From Aureobasidium sp. EXF-3400 (Eukaryota > Ascomycota > Dothideomycetes > Dothideales > Saccotheciaceae), in the NCBI GenBank assembly GCA_024195585.1, contig SWBL01000137.1, positions 54,936 to 118,935 on the forward strand: DNA of 64,000 nucleotides, given 5' to 3'. How positions within the stretch are numbered: the first letter of the stretch is position 1; each line of letters opens with the position of its first letter. Below are positions 30,766 through 43,000 of this stretch, piece after piece. The notes beneath the pieces were generated by a model, which worked only from the letters and a program-made list of their open reading frames with translations, searched no databases and had not been told where the DNA came from. The translations under genes were made by a program, and so were the position numbers.

Positions 30766-33700
30766 ATGGCCGATTTCTTGTCTCTGGGCATCCACCGCCC
30801 CTCTGCTTTGCCCTACCTGATTTCTGAATCCGTCCTCCCTGAGAATCCTACACCAAACGACTATGTCTGGAAAGTCTACCCAGGTCCCTCGGATGATTCT
30901 GAACATGAAGTTTTATACACATCAAATTGTGTAGTATGGTCACAGGATGGACATGTCCGGAAAGTCTTCAATTTCGACTCAGCAAAGCAGCCTGTCAGCC
31001 ATGCTCTGATAACCAGATTTCGCAATGACCCGCTACCCAAAACCTCTGCTTCCCATGCCGCATCAAATCATGTCATTTCGTACGCCACAACAGCCTACGC
31101 ATCCAGATGGGGCACAAAGCCTCAGCGCGATCCTCGAAATCTACTGTCCTTGAGCACTAGCGACCCACATGGCTTCAATCGCGCTTTGGTTATCATCTCG
31201 AAGTCTGAGATGCACATTCACTATCTCTCCGGCTCAAACCACGTACTCAACGTACCATTTGACGTCGAGAAGGCTTTCCCTGCCATCGGTGGTCTTGTCG
31301 TCCAGAGAAGGGCTGCTATGGTCACCAAGGAGCCTCCCACCCCTACCACGCCTGCTCCGCCTCCAAACTCGTTTAACTCTTCTCAACCATACTTATTTTC
31401 TCAACCAAAGTCTCCAGAGCTGAGGGCTAATCGCTACCGTCCAAGTGTCCTGCCTCCTAGTCCATCGACTAACTTCAATCTCGACGCTTTGTTCCAGGAC
31501 CTCAACAAAGGTTCAGGATCACAGATGATCGATGAACTACCGCGATTCTATTCGTTGGAAAATCCTCTGTCGGATTTAGCTCCTGTCTCACATGCCAGCG
31601 TTTGTCGCCAGCCCCGATTTCCTCGTCCTGGAGCTCCGAGCGGTCCTATAGTTGAATATGACATGCTTGATCCTGCGGAAGAGCTTGTATATGTATCATC
31701 TCAGGACGAGCTTGCGGAGACTGCAGATTCCGAAGACGCCCCTCTCTTTCTAATGGTCACTGTCAACAGAGAACTGGGCCAAATTACCGTCTGGCAAGCA
31801 TGGTATCTGGAACCTCCGAAGCTCTCCGACCTATTGTCACAACGCGCAGCACATCAGGCAGCTAAGGCTAAGCGTCCTAGTTCTGTGATGACTAGCCGTA
31901 CAGCGGGTGCCGCTACTCCCGCTCTGAAGCACCGCGATCATCGTGACAGAGTACGCGAAAGTTTTGCTGCTTCTATGAGATTGTCTGTCGCTTCGACCAC
32001 AAGACCGTCGCAAGACGATGAAGAGGTTATGGCATCGCAAATGGACCCAGAGTACCTACTTAAAAAGCCTTCTCGCGGTCTCAGAAGAGTCAGTTCCATC
32101 CTCTCGCGAGGTGATGTTGGCAACTCAGATCCATCGATCAAGCAGACTGCTCTTGGTGCTAGCTTCAGCGGAGCTGGACGTAGATATCCTTCAATGGGGA
32201 GCTTTACTGATCGTGATCGCCGAAGTTTTGGAGGCAATCAAGTGCTTCGTAAGAGTCGTGCATCAACACCAGGGAGTCTCTTCAGCAAAAGCATCGGGCC
32301 GGACGACGCCACTGAAATCGAAAACAGTCGGATGCAAGACTACACTGACGAGTACGAGAGTGCTGAGCGATTGATTGGAGCTACGCACAAATCCGCCGGT
32401 ACCGAATCTGTTCTAGGCTCCTCGCCTGACGGACTCAGAAAAGAACTTGTTATTCGCAAGCTCGACGTATTCATGGCCGACGTATCGAATTTCGGGTCCG
32501 CCGCGATCGAAGATCTTGTTAGGGTCTTTCCACTGGCCCATCCATCTCAATCTGATCAAAGCAGTTCTTTGATCTCATTATACATCCTTGATGTGTCCTC
32601 GAAGTCTATGACAACAGTCAAACTGCGCGTGCAGAAGAAAAATGCATCAAACCCTCAATCAGGCAAAGATGCGTCAACACGATACATGCCTATACCTTTT
32701 CTGTGCGACCGTAATATAACACACCATATCGCCGATATCACCAAGCTTCAGGATGGCCGAGTCACAGCCATTGCCTACCTTTCAGTCAACTCTCATGAAC
32801 TCGGAATAATACCCGCACGAGGCGTCACATGGTCACTCCCAATCTCGCGGCACGTACGTGTATCGCATCCTTCTAATGTTGCAAGCATCCTGCATTCAAG
32901 AGAGACTGCACAGAGTTCGACTCCGCTGCAATGGCCGTGCAAGTTACAGCACTCCGGAACTCATGGTAAGATTACTCTGGCCACATCAGATGGTCTCCAG
33001 AACCGATTTCAGATACGACTTAGTCCGCGTTCTACATCTGTGCGCCAGATCCTGGAGTTGTGTCAGACTGCGCTTCCGGCGAAAGAAGGAGGTTCAATTG
33101 CAGCCATTTGGTGCAACATACATCACCGCTTTGCAGCTGATGAGACACAAGTGACCAGCAGTCTTGATATTGAATGGGAGGCAATGATCGTAACTCTCTT
33201 CGCTTTTGCAGTTGGTTCAATCGGAAGGACACTACGTGGCAATCACAGAAGCAAATCTTCGACGGCGGACGGAACCCGACTTGGTATCTACGGAAGCCAA
33301 TTGCGAGCCCGTAACCTGAAGTCAGACCTTGACAAAATCACATCACCTGCGTGGAGCTGGCTTGAGAAGCCTACCACGAATTCCAAGCTTAGTGCCATCA
33401 CTCCGAGATCAAGGCTTAGAACTCCTCGGAGCACACATAAGGCTAAAAGTCACTCCTTGTCCTTGATAGAGTACGAGATGATGGCCAGTCACTTGTTGCA
33501 TGACATTGCGGTAGATGAACTGGATTGGCTGGTGTCTTCTGAATCCGCCAATTCACGTTATCTTTGTTGCACCAAGATTATGCTTGTGCTGTCCCTTTTC
33601 AGAGAAGAGCAAAAACTCAATTCACTCACAGACGATGCAGAAGGGAAGGTCGCTAGTTCTATCTCTGCCATTATCGCCCAATTCGGACAGTGGCTCTCAC

Positions 33701-36700
33701 TCGATTCATGGTCTTACAAAGCCGGCTCTCACCACGAACCAGATAGCGAAATCAGTGACTGGGAGTTGTCCTCGTCTACGATGAACACACCCGTCAAGTC
33801 CTTGCAGAGTACCTGCCCACTTCCTCAATCCGTTTTTGCTTGGGTCGAGAGGAACTTCGTCCAAGGAGTATCAGAACCATTCTTGGATGTTGAAACTATT
33901 GCCTGTCTGTGGACAGATACGCCGCCTACCACACCATCGAAACTCGCAGAAGAAATTTTACCGCGATTGACATCTTTACGATCATTGGCTGCTCGTTTCT
34001 CTGCGATCAAAGCCTCGCCAAGTGCTTTGGTAGAAACGATGAAGGACGCAAAATTCGGCTCTGGAGCTTTCGAGACGCTACCTGAGGGTGTACTTGCTCC
34101 ACTCCGGGAAGCTATCAGTCGTTGTCAGACAGCACCCCCAACTACATGGTCCTCGGATCTCCTAGAGTTCGTCGCACGTGAGGATCTGATTGGACTTTCG
34201 CAGTTGAACAAGGACGCCAACCGTCCGTCGAGCCGAGGGGCACCATCCAACGTATTGGTTCCACACGATGTGCAGACCATTTACAGTTCTGCTGATCGTG
34301 CTCCCCTCGCAGCAAAGACACATGAAGCAGAAAGGCACGCAGTAATTTCGCTCATCTTCTCCGAAGATCGCCGCTTCGTTGATGCTGCTCAGTTGATGAA
34401 CCCAACCGCAGTTCAAGTTGCCGAATGTCCGCCTCAACCTGAATGGTCGGAAGTCGAACATTTGGAACAGCAAAAGCGAGTCATGCAATGGGTCATGATA
34501 AGAACACTTGCATTGTCCCCTGGAGATGGTATGATTCACTTTGAGAGCCAACGTCCTCTGATTTCCGAGAAGTTCCATATCAAAGGCTTCAGTACGTCAT
34601 GCCAGATGAAGCCGATGGACAACACCATTAGTGCGGATCGTAGTGGTTTTACGGAGGAGAAGTTCGCCTGGACTTTCTTCCACGCTGGTGTTTCTGCAGG
34701 GTTAAGCATCTCGCGAAATGCTACTGGCATTGATACTTCATGGATTGTATTCAACAAGCCTTCAGAACTCAACAACCGCCATGCTGGATTCCTTCTCGCT
34801 CTTGGTATAAATGGTCATCTAAGAAGTCTTGCTAAATGGCTAGCATTCAAGTACCTAACTCCTAAACACAACATGACGTCCATAGGTCTTCTGTTGGGAT
34901 TGTCGGCATCATACCTCGGCACCATGGACACGCTGCTTACTCGAATGTTATCTGTGCATATCACGAGAATGCTTCCTCATGGTGCTGCTGAGCTCAACGT
35001 TTCACCAAGCACACAGACTGCTGGACTGATGGGCATCGGACTAGTATACTATGACACGCAGCATCGACGAATGAGCGAGATCATGCTCTCTGAGGTTGAA
35101 CATCGTGAGATTGAGGATCCAGGAAGTACAATGGACCAGTTGCGCGACGAGTCATATCGACTTGCTGCAGGGTTTGCTCTCGGGTATATTAATATCGGAA
35201 AGGGTCGAGTTCTTCGCGGCCTCCATGGTATGAACCTTCTGGAACGCTTATTAACAGTCGCCATTGGTCCCCGTCCCGTCGAACTCGTCCATGTGGTTGA
35301 CAAGGCCACTGCCGGCGCGGTCGTTGCGATAACTCTGATCTATATGAAAACTGGAGATCAGTCAGTAGCACGCAAGATTGATATACCCGATACCATCACC
35401 CAGCTCGAGCATTGTCGTCCAGACATGCTGCTTCTTAGGACTGTTGCAAGCCACCTCATCATGTGGGATGAAATCAGCGATGAATCTGGCTGGATCCAGA
35501 AGAATCTTCCCAGCGAGTATTCGCACCGCTACTATGGCAACAGTTCCACAGACTCAATGGAGATGACGACTCTACCTCAGCTACGAAGCAAGGATGTGCC
35601 GGTGTTCAACATCCTGACTGGTCTTGCCTGGAGTTTGGCCCTCAGATTCGCGGGCAGCGGTAATGAACGAGCGCGAGACCAAGTGATTGCAGTCCTCAAG
35701 TCATTTATTGCAGTTTCCAAGCAGGATGCATTCTTTTACGATGCCAAACTAGCCAGAGCGACGGTCAAGCGCTGTATCGATGTATTGGCACTTGCTATGG
35801 CTACAATCATGGCGGGTACTGGCGATCTCCAGAGTTTCAGATATTTACGCTCATTGCATGGCCGAGTTGACGCAGAGACTACATACGGATCGCATCTCGC
35901 AGCTCATCTGGCAATTGGCACTTTGTTCCTAGGCGGTGGCACATACACGTTTGGAACGTCCGACTTTGCAATCGCATCATTGATGTGTGGATTCTATCCT
36001 CTCTTCCCAAGCGATGTCCTCGACAACAGGGTACATTTGCAGGCTCTTAGACATTTCTGGGTCTTTGCTGCGGAGCCTCGCTGTATTGTTGTGCAAGACG
36101 TCGACACGAAACGGCCCATTCACGTCAAGCTCCGAGTTGTGACACGAGACGGTAGACAGAAGCAGATGACTTCTCCATGCTTACTGCCAGAATTGGGTAC
36201 GATCTCACGCATCAGCACAGACGATCCTACTTACTGGCAAGTCACACTCGACTTCGCCGCCAATCCAAAGCATCTCGCCACCTTCCGCCGCTCGCAAACA
36301 GTCTACGTGCGTCGTTGTCCGCCAGGCGAAGCTTCAAACAGTGTCTTCAGTACCACTTTATCGGCATTGGTAGATGCCCAGTCAAGTCTCGGCGGCCGCC
36401 AAATGTGGGAGTGGGTTCTCAATCTTCCTGCCTTCCAAGACTTCGATCAAGCAGACTGTGGACTGCTCTTGCCTTCTGATCCACGCAGCGCGACGCACTT
36501 GGATGAAAAGCTGACATCTGTGGATAGTAGATTAGTGTTGAGTCGTAGCGTAGACTCCTCCAAAGCGGATACGCTATGGAGTCTGAGGTTACTGTTTGCA
36601 TGGGCACAAGATGCTGCGAACAATGGGGATGGAAGATTGAGATGGATAGGCAAGCATGTGGTTGATATGTTGCGGGCGAGAGTGGCCGAGAAGACGGGGA

Positions 36701-36708
36701 CCACATAG
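30766..36708 (+). CDS. apc1: Anaphase-promoting complex subunit 1 (Apc1/BimE)
   Basis: A very long single exon, 1980 residues, ATG at 30766. The N-terminal half matches the Apc1 WD40-like platform (LGIHRPSALPYL, NDYVWKVYPGP, HVRKVFNFDSAKQPVSHALI). It contains long Ser/Arg-rich inserts around 380-560, probably phosphorylated and disordered (GLRRVSSILSRG, RRYPSMGSFTDRDRRSFG). From about residue 1330 the proteasome/cyclosome repeats appear (HAGFLLALGINGHLRSL, SIGLLLGLSASYLGTMD, AAGFALGYINIGKGRVL, AGAVVAITLIYMKTGD, HLAIGTLFLGGGTYTFG). The C-terminal LFPSDVLDNRVHLQALRHFW and RCIVVQDVDTKRPI are classic Apc1 sequence. Role: scaffold of the cell-cycle ubiquitin ligase APC/C, acting in the nucleus. 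Complete and free of internal stops. Converges with prefoldin subunit 3. Confidence 0.96.
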   Translation: MADFLSLGIHRPSALPYLISESVLPENPTPNDYVWKVYPGPSDDSEHEVLYTSNCVVWSQDGHVRKVFNFDSAKQPVSHALITRFRNDPLPKTSASHAASNHVISYATTAYASRWGTKPQRDPRNLLSLSTSDPHGFNRALVIISKSEMHIHYLSGSNHVLNVPFDVEKAFPAIGGLVVQRRAAMVTKEPPTPTTPAPPPNSFNSSQPYLFSQPKSPELRANRYRPSVLPPSPSTNFNLDALFQDLNKGSGSQMIDELPRFYSLENPLSDLAPVSHASVCRQPRFPRPGAPSGPIVEYDMLDPAEELVYVSSQDELAETADSEDAPLFLMVTVNRELGQITVWQAWYLEPPKLSDLLSQRAAHQAAKAKRPSSVMTSRTAGAATPALKHRDHRDRVRESFAASMRLSVASTTRPSQDDEEVMASQMDPEYLLKKPSRGLRRVSSILSRGDVGNSDPSIKQTALGASFSGAGRRYPSMGSFTDRDRRSFGGNQVLRKSRASTPGSLFSKSIGPDDATEIENSRMQDYTDEYESAERLIGATHKSAGTESVLGSSPDGLRKELVIRKLDVFMADVSNFGSAAIEDLVRVFPLAHPSQSDQSSSLISLYILDVSSKSMTTVKLRVQKKNASNPQSGKDASTRYMPIPFLCDRNITHHIADITKLQDGRVTAIAYLSVNSHELGIIPARGVTWSLPISRHVRVSHPSNVASILHSRETAQSSTPLQWPCKLQHSGTHGKITLATSDGLQNRFQIRLSPRSTSVRQILELCQTALPAKEGGSIAAIWCNIHHRFAADETQVTSSLDIEWEAMIVTLFAFAVGSIGRTLRGNHRSKSSTADGTRLGIYGSQLRARNLKSDLDKITSPAWSWLEKPTTNSKLSAITPRSRLRTPRSTHKAKSHSLSLIEYEMMASHLLHDIAVDELDWLVSSESANSRYLCCTKIMLVLSLFREEQKLNSLTDDAEGKVASSISAIIAQFGQWLSLDSWSYKAGSHHEPDSEISDWELSSSTMNTPVKSLQSTCPLPQSVFAWVERNFVQGVSEPFLDVETIACLWTDTPPTTPSKLAEEILPRLTSLRSLAARFSAIKASPSALVETMKDAKFGSGAFETLPEGVLAPLREAISRCQTAPPTTWSSDLLEFVAREDLIGLSQLNKDANRPSSRGAPSNVLVPHDVQTIYSSADRAPLAAKTHEAERHAVISLIFSEDRRFVDAAQLMNPTAVQVAECPPQPEWSEVEHLEQQKRVMQWVMIRTLALSPGDGMIHFESQRPLISEKFHIKGFSTSCQMKPMDNTISADRSGFTEEKFAWTFFHAGVSAGLSISRNATGIDTSWIVFNKPSELNNRHAGFLLALGINGHLRSLAKWLAFKYLTPKHNMTSIGLLLGLSASYLGTMDTLLTRMLSVHITRMLPHGAAELNVSPSTQTAGLMGIGLVYYDTQHRRMSEIMLSEVEHREIEDPGSTMDQLRDESYRLAAGFALGYINIGKGRVLRGLHGMNLLERLLTVAIGPRPVELVHVVDKATAGAVVAITLIYMKTGDQSVARKIDIPDTITQLEHCRPDMLLLRTVASHLIMWDEISDESGWIQKNLPSEYSHRYYGNSSTDSMEMTTLPQLRSKDVPVFNILTGLAWSLALRFAGSGNERARDQVIAVLKSFIAVSKQDAFFYDAKLARATVKRCIDVLALAMATIMAGTGDLQSFRYLRSLHGRVDAETTYGSHLAAHLAIGTLFLGGGTYTFGTSDFAIASLMCGFYPLFPSDVLDNRVHLQALRHFWVFAAEPRCIVVQDVDTKRPIHVKLRVVTRDGRQKQMTSPCLLPELGTISRISTDDPTYWQVTLDFAANPKHLATFRRSQTVYVRRCPPGEASNSVFSTTLSALVDAQSSLGGRQMWEWVLNLPAFQDFDQADCGLLLPSDPRSATHLDEKLTSVDSRLVLSRSVDSSKADTLWSLRLLFAWAQDAANNGDGRLRWIGKHVVDMLRARVAEKTGTT

Positions 36709-37146
36709 CTGTTCACCTGGGTAGATGCCATGTACTGCTCTACTATTATCGCTTCATCGTCAAAACCGTGCTTGGTCATGCTGGAGAAAGTACTTTTGTG
36801 TCTTGTGTGAATTGTGTGAATTGTATACATGTACAACGGAATCCCTCCTCCAGGATGGGAGAGGATAAGCCAATCAGGATGCCCCTCGAACAGTGAAGTT
36901 CGTACGAACTCTTCTGGTATGCCCACTCTCTTTCCACAACTGATTAGCCCTCGATCTTCGACCACGAAATCTTGCTTGCTGAAGCGAAGACTGCATTGGC
37001 GGGATTCACAGAGATGTTCTCGTGTGTTTCGCATGCTTGCTGAGTGCTCCTTGTACCTGAAGTCCCTCTCTTTCTTGGCTGTGGAAAGACAGCGGAGTGT
37101 ATTGATGAGACGTCGATGTGTCTCATTTCTTTCATGGTTGGCGACT
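36709..37146. other. Convergent 3' intergenic region
   Basis: 438 bp between the 3' ends of APC1 and the prefoldin gene. A minus-strand frame crosses it only by reading through the last prefoldin intron; no separate gene is supported. Confidence 0.6.
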
Positions 37147-37896
37147 TCAATCGCTGGGTTCGGAAGTCTTGCCCTCGGCCTTTTCCTTTCTGCGCATACT
37201 GACATCCCAGTTGTAGACACGAGCAGTAGCGACCTCGAGCGTCTGTACGAAACCAAATTAGCACACGTCCAATCTACATGACAATTTAGACTTCGGGCAA
37301 AGAGTAGACTGACCGTAATCTGTTCACGCAAGAAATCCATATCCTCCTCCGCATTCTCCAACCCACTCTTCGCAGCCTCCAACTTGCCCTCCAACAACAC
37401 CTCGGCCTCCTCCATCGGATACGCCAACATAACATTAGCACCCAACCACAGATACACCTCTTCAGTCCTCGGCACCTTTGCTTTCGCATACAGCGTATCA
37501 TTCAGCTCAAAAAAGCTTTCCAACTCTTCTGCATTTTCATCCCTTGACTTCAAGAACTTTACTGTATCCAGTGTTTTGGAAATGTCGGGGATCTTTTCGC
37601 GTAGGCCGGTGGCTCGTCGGGAGGTGTTTACTTCCATGAATTGGTACTTTTGAATCATTTCGGAGAAGGACTTTAGGGTGGGCTCGACTTCGGCGCGGGT
37701 GGTGCAGTAGTCGGATACGGCGTCGACGAAGGGGGCGTAGGGAATACCGCGGGGGTTTGTGGGTGCATCGCTTTTTTTGCTGTACTGATAGTTAGTATGT
37801 CGTTGTTCGCGAGGAGGGTTGTGGTGGTATAGAAGGCTGGAGTTGGGAGCAATGTTTTGGAGGAGATTGGTTTGCGCACCTTGCTGTTGTGGCCAT
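37147..37896 (-). CDS. Prefoldin subunit 3 (Pac10/VBP1)
   Basis: Three exons on the minus strand, 37896-37880, 37779-37314 and 37242-37147, encode 192 residues. The first exon is only 17 bases (MATTA plus two bases). Its 100 bp intron has a perfect TACTAAC branch site and a CAG acceptor. The second intron (71 bp) restores EQITTLEVATARVYNWDV, a family hallmark. The protein starts KKSDAPTNPRGIPYAPFVDA, then has two long helices with heptad character (LKSFSEMIQKYQFMEVN and EAEVLLEGKLEAAKSGLENA) flanking the beta hairpin segment EEVYLWLGANVMLAYPMEEA. This is the alpha-class prefoldin fold. Prefoldin is a hexameric cytosolic chaperone delivering actin and tubulin to CCT. The long unspliced frame in this region is an artefact of reading through introns. 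Confidence 0.94.
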
Positions 37897-40096
37897 GTTT
37901 GCGGTATGTGTGATGGGAGCAAACGTGTTTGAGTTGCGGTGCGCTCTTGCCTGTTTACGAGCTATAGCAATTGCGCATGTGAATGTTGCTTCTGGATGTG
38001 GAAGTTACGTCGTGTTTGGAAGCTGTTTGCTCTTGCTTGCATCCGCATTTTGTGAGACTTATGCACGTCTCTATACTTGGCATAAGATGTGCACAAAGAC
38101 CGATATGCAAGTACACAATCCGTGCACCGGCATAGTCATGCAAGTCGCTTACATGCGGGAATGCACGAGCCATACCAGCCATGCTCAACCTCACCTGCTT
38201 ACATCAAGACATCCATGATGCGTTCATGACTCCACCTCCTAGCAACATGCATGCCCAGCCGAATATGCCCGAGTCGCATACTGCATTCCAACTCTATCTC
38301 TGCATGCAATAATGATTGAAAACCCCCGAAGGCGAAGCATATCACGAAATCACATATCGATTGTCGTAAATGGCGAAGGATGTTACTTTCGTAGGTACCT
38401 GGAGTAGTGCTGACATCCCCAGCGGAGCCGAGTCAAAACTCCCGGGGCAATCCTTTCGTAAACAGAGAGCAGGAAATAGATTTCCTATCTACGTCTTCGG
38501 TTGTTCCTTCTCTTGCCTCTGTTCGCTTTCGCAACGGGTCTCAATGCACGCTCTTTCACATGCCATTTCAAATTCATGGATCATGGCTTAGGCCTCGAAG
38601 TCCGGCCCTAAAACAGTAAGAGGTGGAGCCTGGTGCAAAATGAGCTATCTGCCAGTTGCCGCTGGAAGTCGCGGCTTGCAAATGGACCTTTCTCCGACTT
38701 CTCCATTCGTTGTGGTCCGTGGTGGGGTTGTCCGTACGTGGCGCCCGTTACTGTTCTTCCTGCCTCTGCTTTTCAGCTCTGACTTTCCTAAAGACTTTGT
38801 GACATGTGTATGTACCTGTACAGGTACTGTATCTTGACAGTGTACATTCTGTGGAGCACTTGCAGCTTTAATCTTTCTGCTATCCGGACAGCCACACCTT
38901 CTTCTTATACTGTGTAATAGCTGGTACTCGAGGGTCTGGATCGCCAATAAGGGTACTGATCTGTGTAGGTTGTTGTGGCTGGGAAGTTATTGATCCTGTC
39001 TTCCAGCCGCGGAAGTGTCGGGGCGCGCGATAGAGTTCGTTACTATGGGTATGGATGGTTGAAGACGTGCTATGCAGGGCGTGCGTATTGTACATGGGTG
39101 GTATCTGCCACTGATGATGGTAAGGGCTCTTTGACTTTCCGACCATCTGCAAGGTGATGAGAACGACACGGCCCTGCATTTAGCGTACAATATGTCGAGG
39201 TACGAGTGTACGAAGGAGGTCGATCATGTTGGTTATCTTGATTGCCCATGATCGTCGAGATGATGAAGCAAACTCCCCGGCGGCGTGAGTTCAGTTTGAG
39301 TGTTGAGATGAGTCTAAAGAGGCTCGCAAGGAAGGAACGCCTAGAAGATCGTTACCGAAGCAGGTGTATGGTGAGATTCAGAAGATGCAGGCTAACGAAT
39401 GCAAGAGTCATGAGAGTGGGTTGGTTCAACCGTCCAGCTTGGATCGTTGCAGTGGAAAGAACGGACCATTTTGAAGGAAAGGACGGCAAAAAAAAGCGCA
39501 AACCAAACCAGCAAGTGCAATGTGAGTTGCAATGCATAATGGCAGGGGAAAGAGTGAATCAAACAATTTGAACAAGCACAAAAGAAAAGTTACAAAGATG
39601 GAAAGAGCATGTCACATAGAACGGTGGAGAGAGCGAAGTAGTAAAGAAAATCATCTGAGGTTGAAACACTATGTATAATAAAACGAGCAGACTGGTCGGC
39701 CTCTCGTACTGTAAAGTCCAAATTCATCAGAAACAATGAAACCGTGATCGTGAACCTCTCCAGGAGAATGTAAAGAAAATCAAACAAAAAGCATCCGTCT
39801 AGCGAGCCGACACCTGTATCGTTGCAAGCAAGTCGCAGAAACATAAACAATAGAGAAAAGGAAAGCCACACACGGCGGAAGAGTGAAAGAAGAGAACAAG
39901 AAACAAGAGTTAGCAACAGGCCTTTTACTCAGCCCAAGCAAAGACCATGTCAGTGACCCAATCATCATATCCTCCTCATCTCGTGGTAGGGTGTGGGAGT
40001 TGCAATCAACCTCAGCCCAAGGCAACCACTGCCTCTCAGCATCCTAGCATGAGCACCCTTCCGCCGTTTTTGTTTTTAGGAATTTTGTTTTAGTGT
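37897..40096. other. 2.2 kb intergenic stretch upstream of prefoldin, downstream of PKS
   Basis: No supported gene. It includes the prefoldin promoter, a 16 bp perfect palindrome at 38812-38827, and an A-rich stretch at 39480-39660 that probably belongs to the PKS 3' flank. Confidence 0.5.
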
Positions 40097-43000
40097 TTAG
40101 ATCTGGAGACCTTCCTGGATCAGCTTGCCAAGCTCCTGAGCATGGGGGTCCTTCATCATGCTGAAGTGGTTACCGCCCATAACACCGAACTTCATGTCGG
40201 TACCGCAAAGCTGAGCCCAACCGTTGTCGGTGAAATCAGTGCGGTGGTTCAACAGCCACTTCATGGGTGCAGGGTCCTCCTCCTCAGCCGGGGGAGGGCG
40301 AGGGTCACCGGCGTTACCGGCAACACCATCACGGCACCAGATAGCGTAAGTCTTGATAGGCTTCAACGAGGGTTGAGGCTCGTAGTCGGAGAGCGAACGG
40401 ATGGCGGCAGTGAAGTGAGGAAGCAGCCACTTGGGAGTCTTGGATGGGTCACCAGTACCAAGGAGACCGATCTCGTTGAAGAAGACGTGGAGGCGCTGAG
40501 GAAGGGGTGCGAGGTTGACGGGGCAAGGAGAGTCAAGGAGAAGGAGACGGTCGACCTCTTCGCCGTTGGCAAGAAGAGCCTGGGCAACAGCGTAGGCAAT
40601 GACACCACCAGCAGACCATCCACCAATGATGTAAGGACCTTGAGGCTGGCGTCTCTTGATCTCGGCGAGGTAGAGAAGCGAGACAGTCTCGATACCACAA
40701 GTCCACTCAGTAGGGTTCTTCATGAAGGGGCAGTTGAGTCCGAAGGCAGCAACATCAGTGCCGATGTTGGGGATGCTGACATAGGATGTAGCAGAGCCTG
40801 AACCGTCGGGCAGAAAGAAGATCTTCTTAGTGGCAATCTTAGCGTTTCCCTGAAGAAGAACTGAGGTGGCAGCAGGGTACTTGGAGAGATCGGTGAGTTT
40901 GGCGTTGACTTTGTCAAGCTGGGGAGAAGTCTGCTTTGCGGCCTTGGGGGCAGGAGCAGCCTTGGCCTTGGGCGATGGGCGCATGCCGAGAGCATTCTCG
41001 ATATCCAAGATGGTGGAGTTGGTGGAGAGGAAGGTGGAGGGAAGATCAACACCGGTCTTCTCGCGGAGCTCACTGAGGATGGTCAAACTCATCAAAGAGT
41101 CCATACCAAGCTCGGAAAGGTCTGCCTCATCGGTAAGCTCAGAGCTGTCAATGCCCATCTCCTGAACAATGATGTGGCGAGCAAGGCTGACTTCGCCAAC
41201 CTCGGAGTCTGGAATCTCGCGAGAAGGAGAGTCGATGTCAGGCTTTCCTGCATCACTAGCAGCGATGCTAGGAACGGAGCTGGCGGGGGTGCTGAGGTCA
41301 TCCTCGTAAGGAGTAGCGATGTCTGAAGGCTCGGACTCGTCCTCGGAGTCATCCTCAACAGGGCCAACGTTTCCGTCGAACTGAGAGAAATGCTTCTTCA
41401 TCTCACCAACGGTGGGGTAGTCAGTGAAGAGAGTAGAGCTGATCTCCATGTCAAGATCCTCTCTGAACTTGGCAGAGATGGTCAAGGACATGAGAGAGTC
41501 AACACCAAGGTTCTCAAAGGCAGCCTCATCAACAAGCTCAGCCTGCTCGACATCAGTCTCGGTGGCAATGATTTGCATAACACGAGAAGTGATGGTAGCA
41601 CCCTGGGGCTTCTTTGCGGCAACCTTCTTGGGAGCCTTAGCAGCCTTGACAACAGGCTTAGGGGCCTGAGCCTTGGGTGCAGCGGCCTTGGGAGCGGCGA
41701 TGGCCTTGGGGGCAGCAGCAGGGGCAGCGGGAGCGGCAGCCTTAGCGGGTGCGCCAGCCTTCTGGGGAGGAAGGAAGACGTTCAGGACACGGCGAGGAAT
41801 CTGCTGGAACTTGAGTCCACCGCAGACGGCGACGATCTCGTCACCCTCCATGATGTAGACATCACCTTGGTAAACGTTGCCGGGCTTAGGAAGCATGCGG
41901 ACGTATGAGCGGTAGTTGCCTTCAGGAGTCATCTGCTTGGCGATTCTCATCGAACCCCAACCGTGGGAAATGCAGACGTTGTTGTCCGAGTCAATCAGAT
42001 CAGTAGCGTTGACAATGAAGCCTGAGATGTGGCACATGCTATCAATCTGGTAAGGAGCTTGGTACCAATCACCATCGGAAGGTCCGTTCTGGAACTTGAT
42101 GGAGGCGGTAGCCTCGGTGGTCTGGCTGTTGACAATGACCTCTTCCATACCACGGTACTTCTCGTCATAGTTGACGAAGCACTTGAAGAGCTTGTAAGCC
42201 ATACCGCGCTGCATGACGTGGGCCTCCTGGGTCTTGGTCTTGGCCTTGAGAATATCGACCTGAGACTTGACCATGAAGTTGATACGCTCCCAGTCTTCGT
42301 TCCAGGAGCTGATGTCCTCAAACTTCACAAGACAGTGAGCGTGGTCCTGAATAAGCTTGCCATCGGGGGTGACACTTCTGAACTTGAGGTGGGCAACACC
42401 CTCGTCGAGGTCAGCCTTGGCCTCGAGCTGGATGTGCTGGCCCTCGGCAGGTTGCTCAAGCTTGGCGATGAAAGGCTTGGGGACCTCCATGTCGCAAACG
42501 TTCATGCCAATCTTAGGAGCAGAGGGTCTGAGCTGCTTGTAGAGGTAGTCGCAGACAGTCAATGCCATATCAGCGTACAGAGACGAGGGGCAGAGAGCAG
42601 TGTCATTGACCTGGTGACCGATGACAGCCTGGAAGAGCTTGGGCTCAGCAACGTTAGACTGGATGATGACGGTACCAGAGTTGGCCTCGAACTCCTCGTG
42701 CACAACCTTCTGGCAGGATGTGGAGAGACGCTTAGCAGGCTTCTCGACAACAGGAGCAGCTTGAGGAGCGGCCTCGATAGTCTTCTGGGTCTCGCGGACC
42801 TCACCCTTGGTAAGAGTCCAGTTGTTGTGGTAATCGAGCCAGTACTTCTTGTTGTCGAAAGAGTAGGTAGGCAGAGGAAGAAGTTCCTGAGCATCGTTGA
42901 ACTCACGGTGGAACTCGTCGAAGTTGATCTGGACACCGGCGTTGAAGAGAGCGCAGACACTGGTGGCAATGGTCTTCCAGGGATCCTCATTGCGACGGAG

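Noticed and set aside
36447..37922. A 491-codon minus-strand frame covering the prefoldin gene
   Set aside because: It reads through both introns and into the 3' flank. Splicing with consensus sites gives a clean 192-residue prefoldin.
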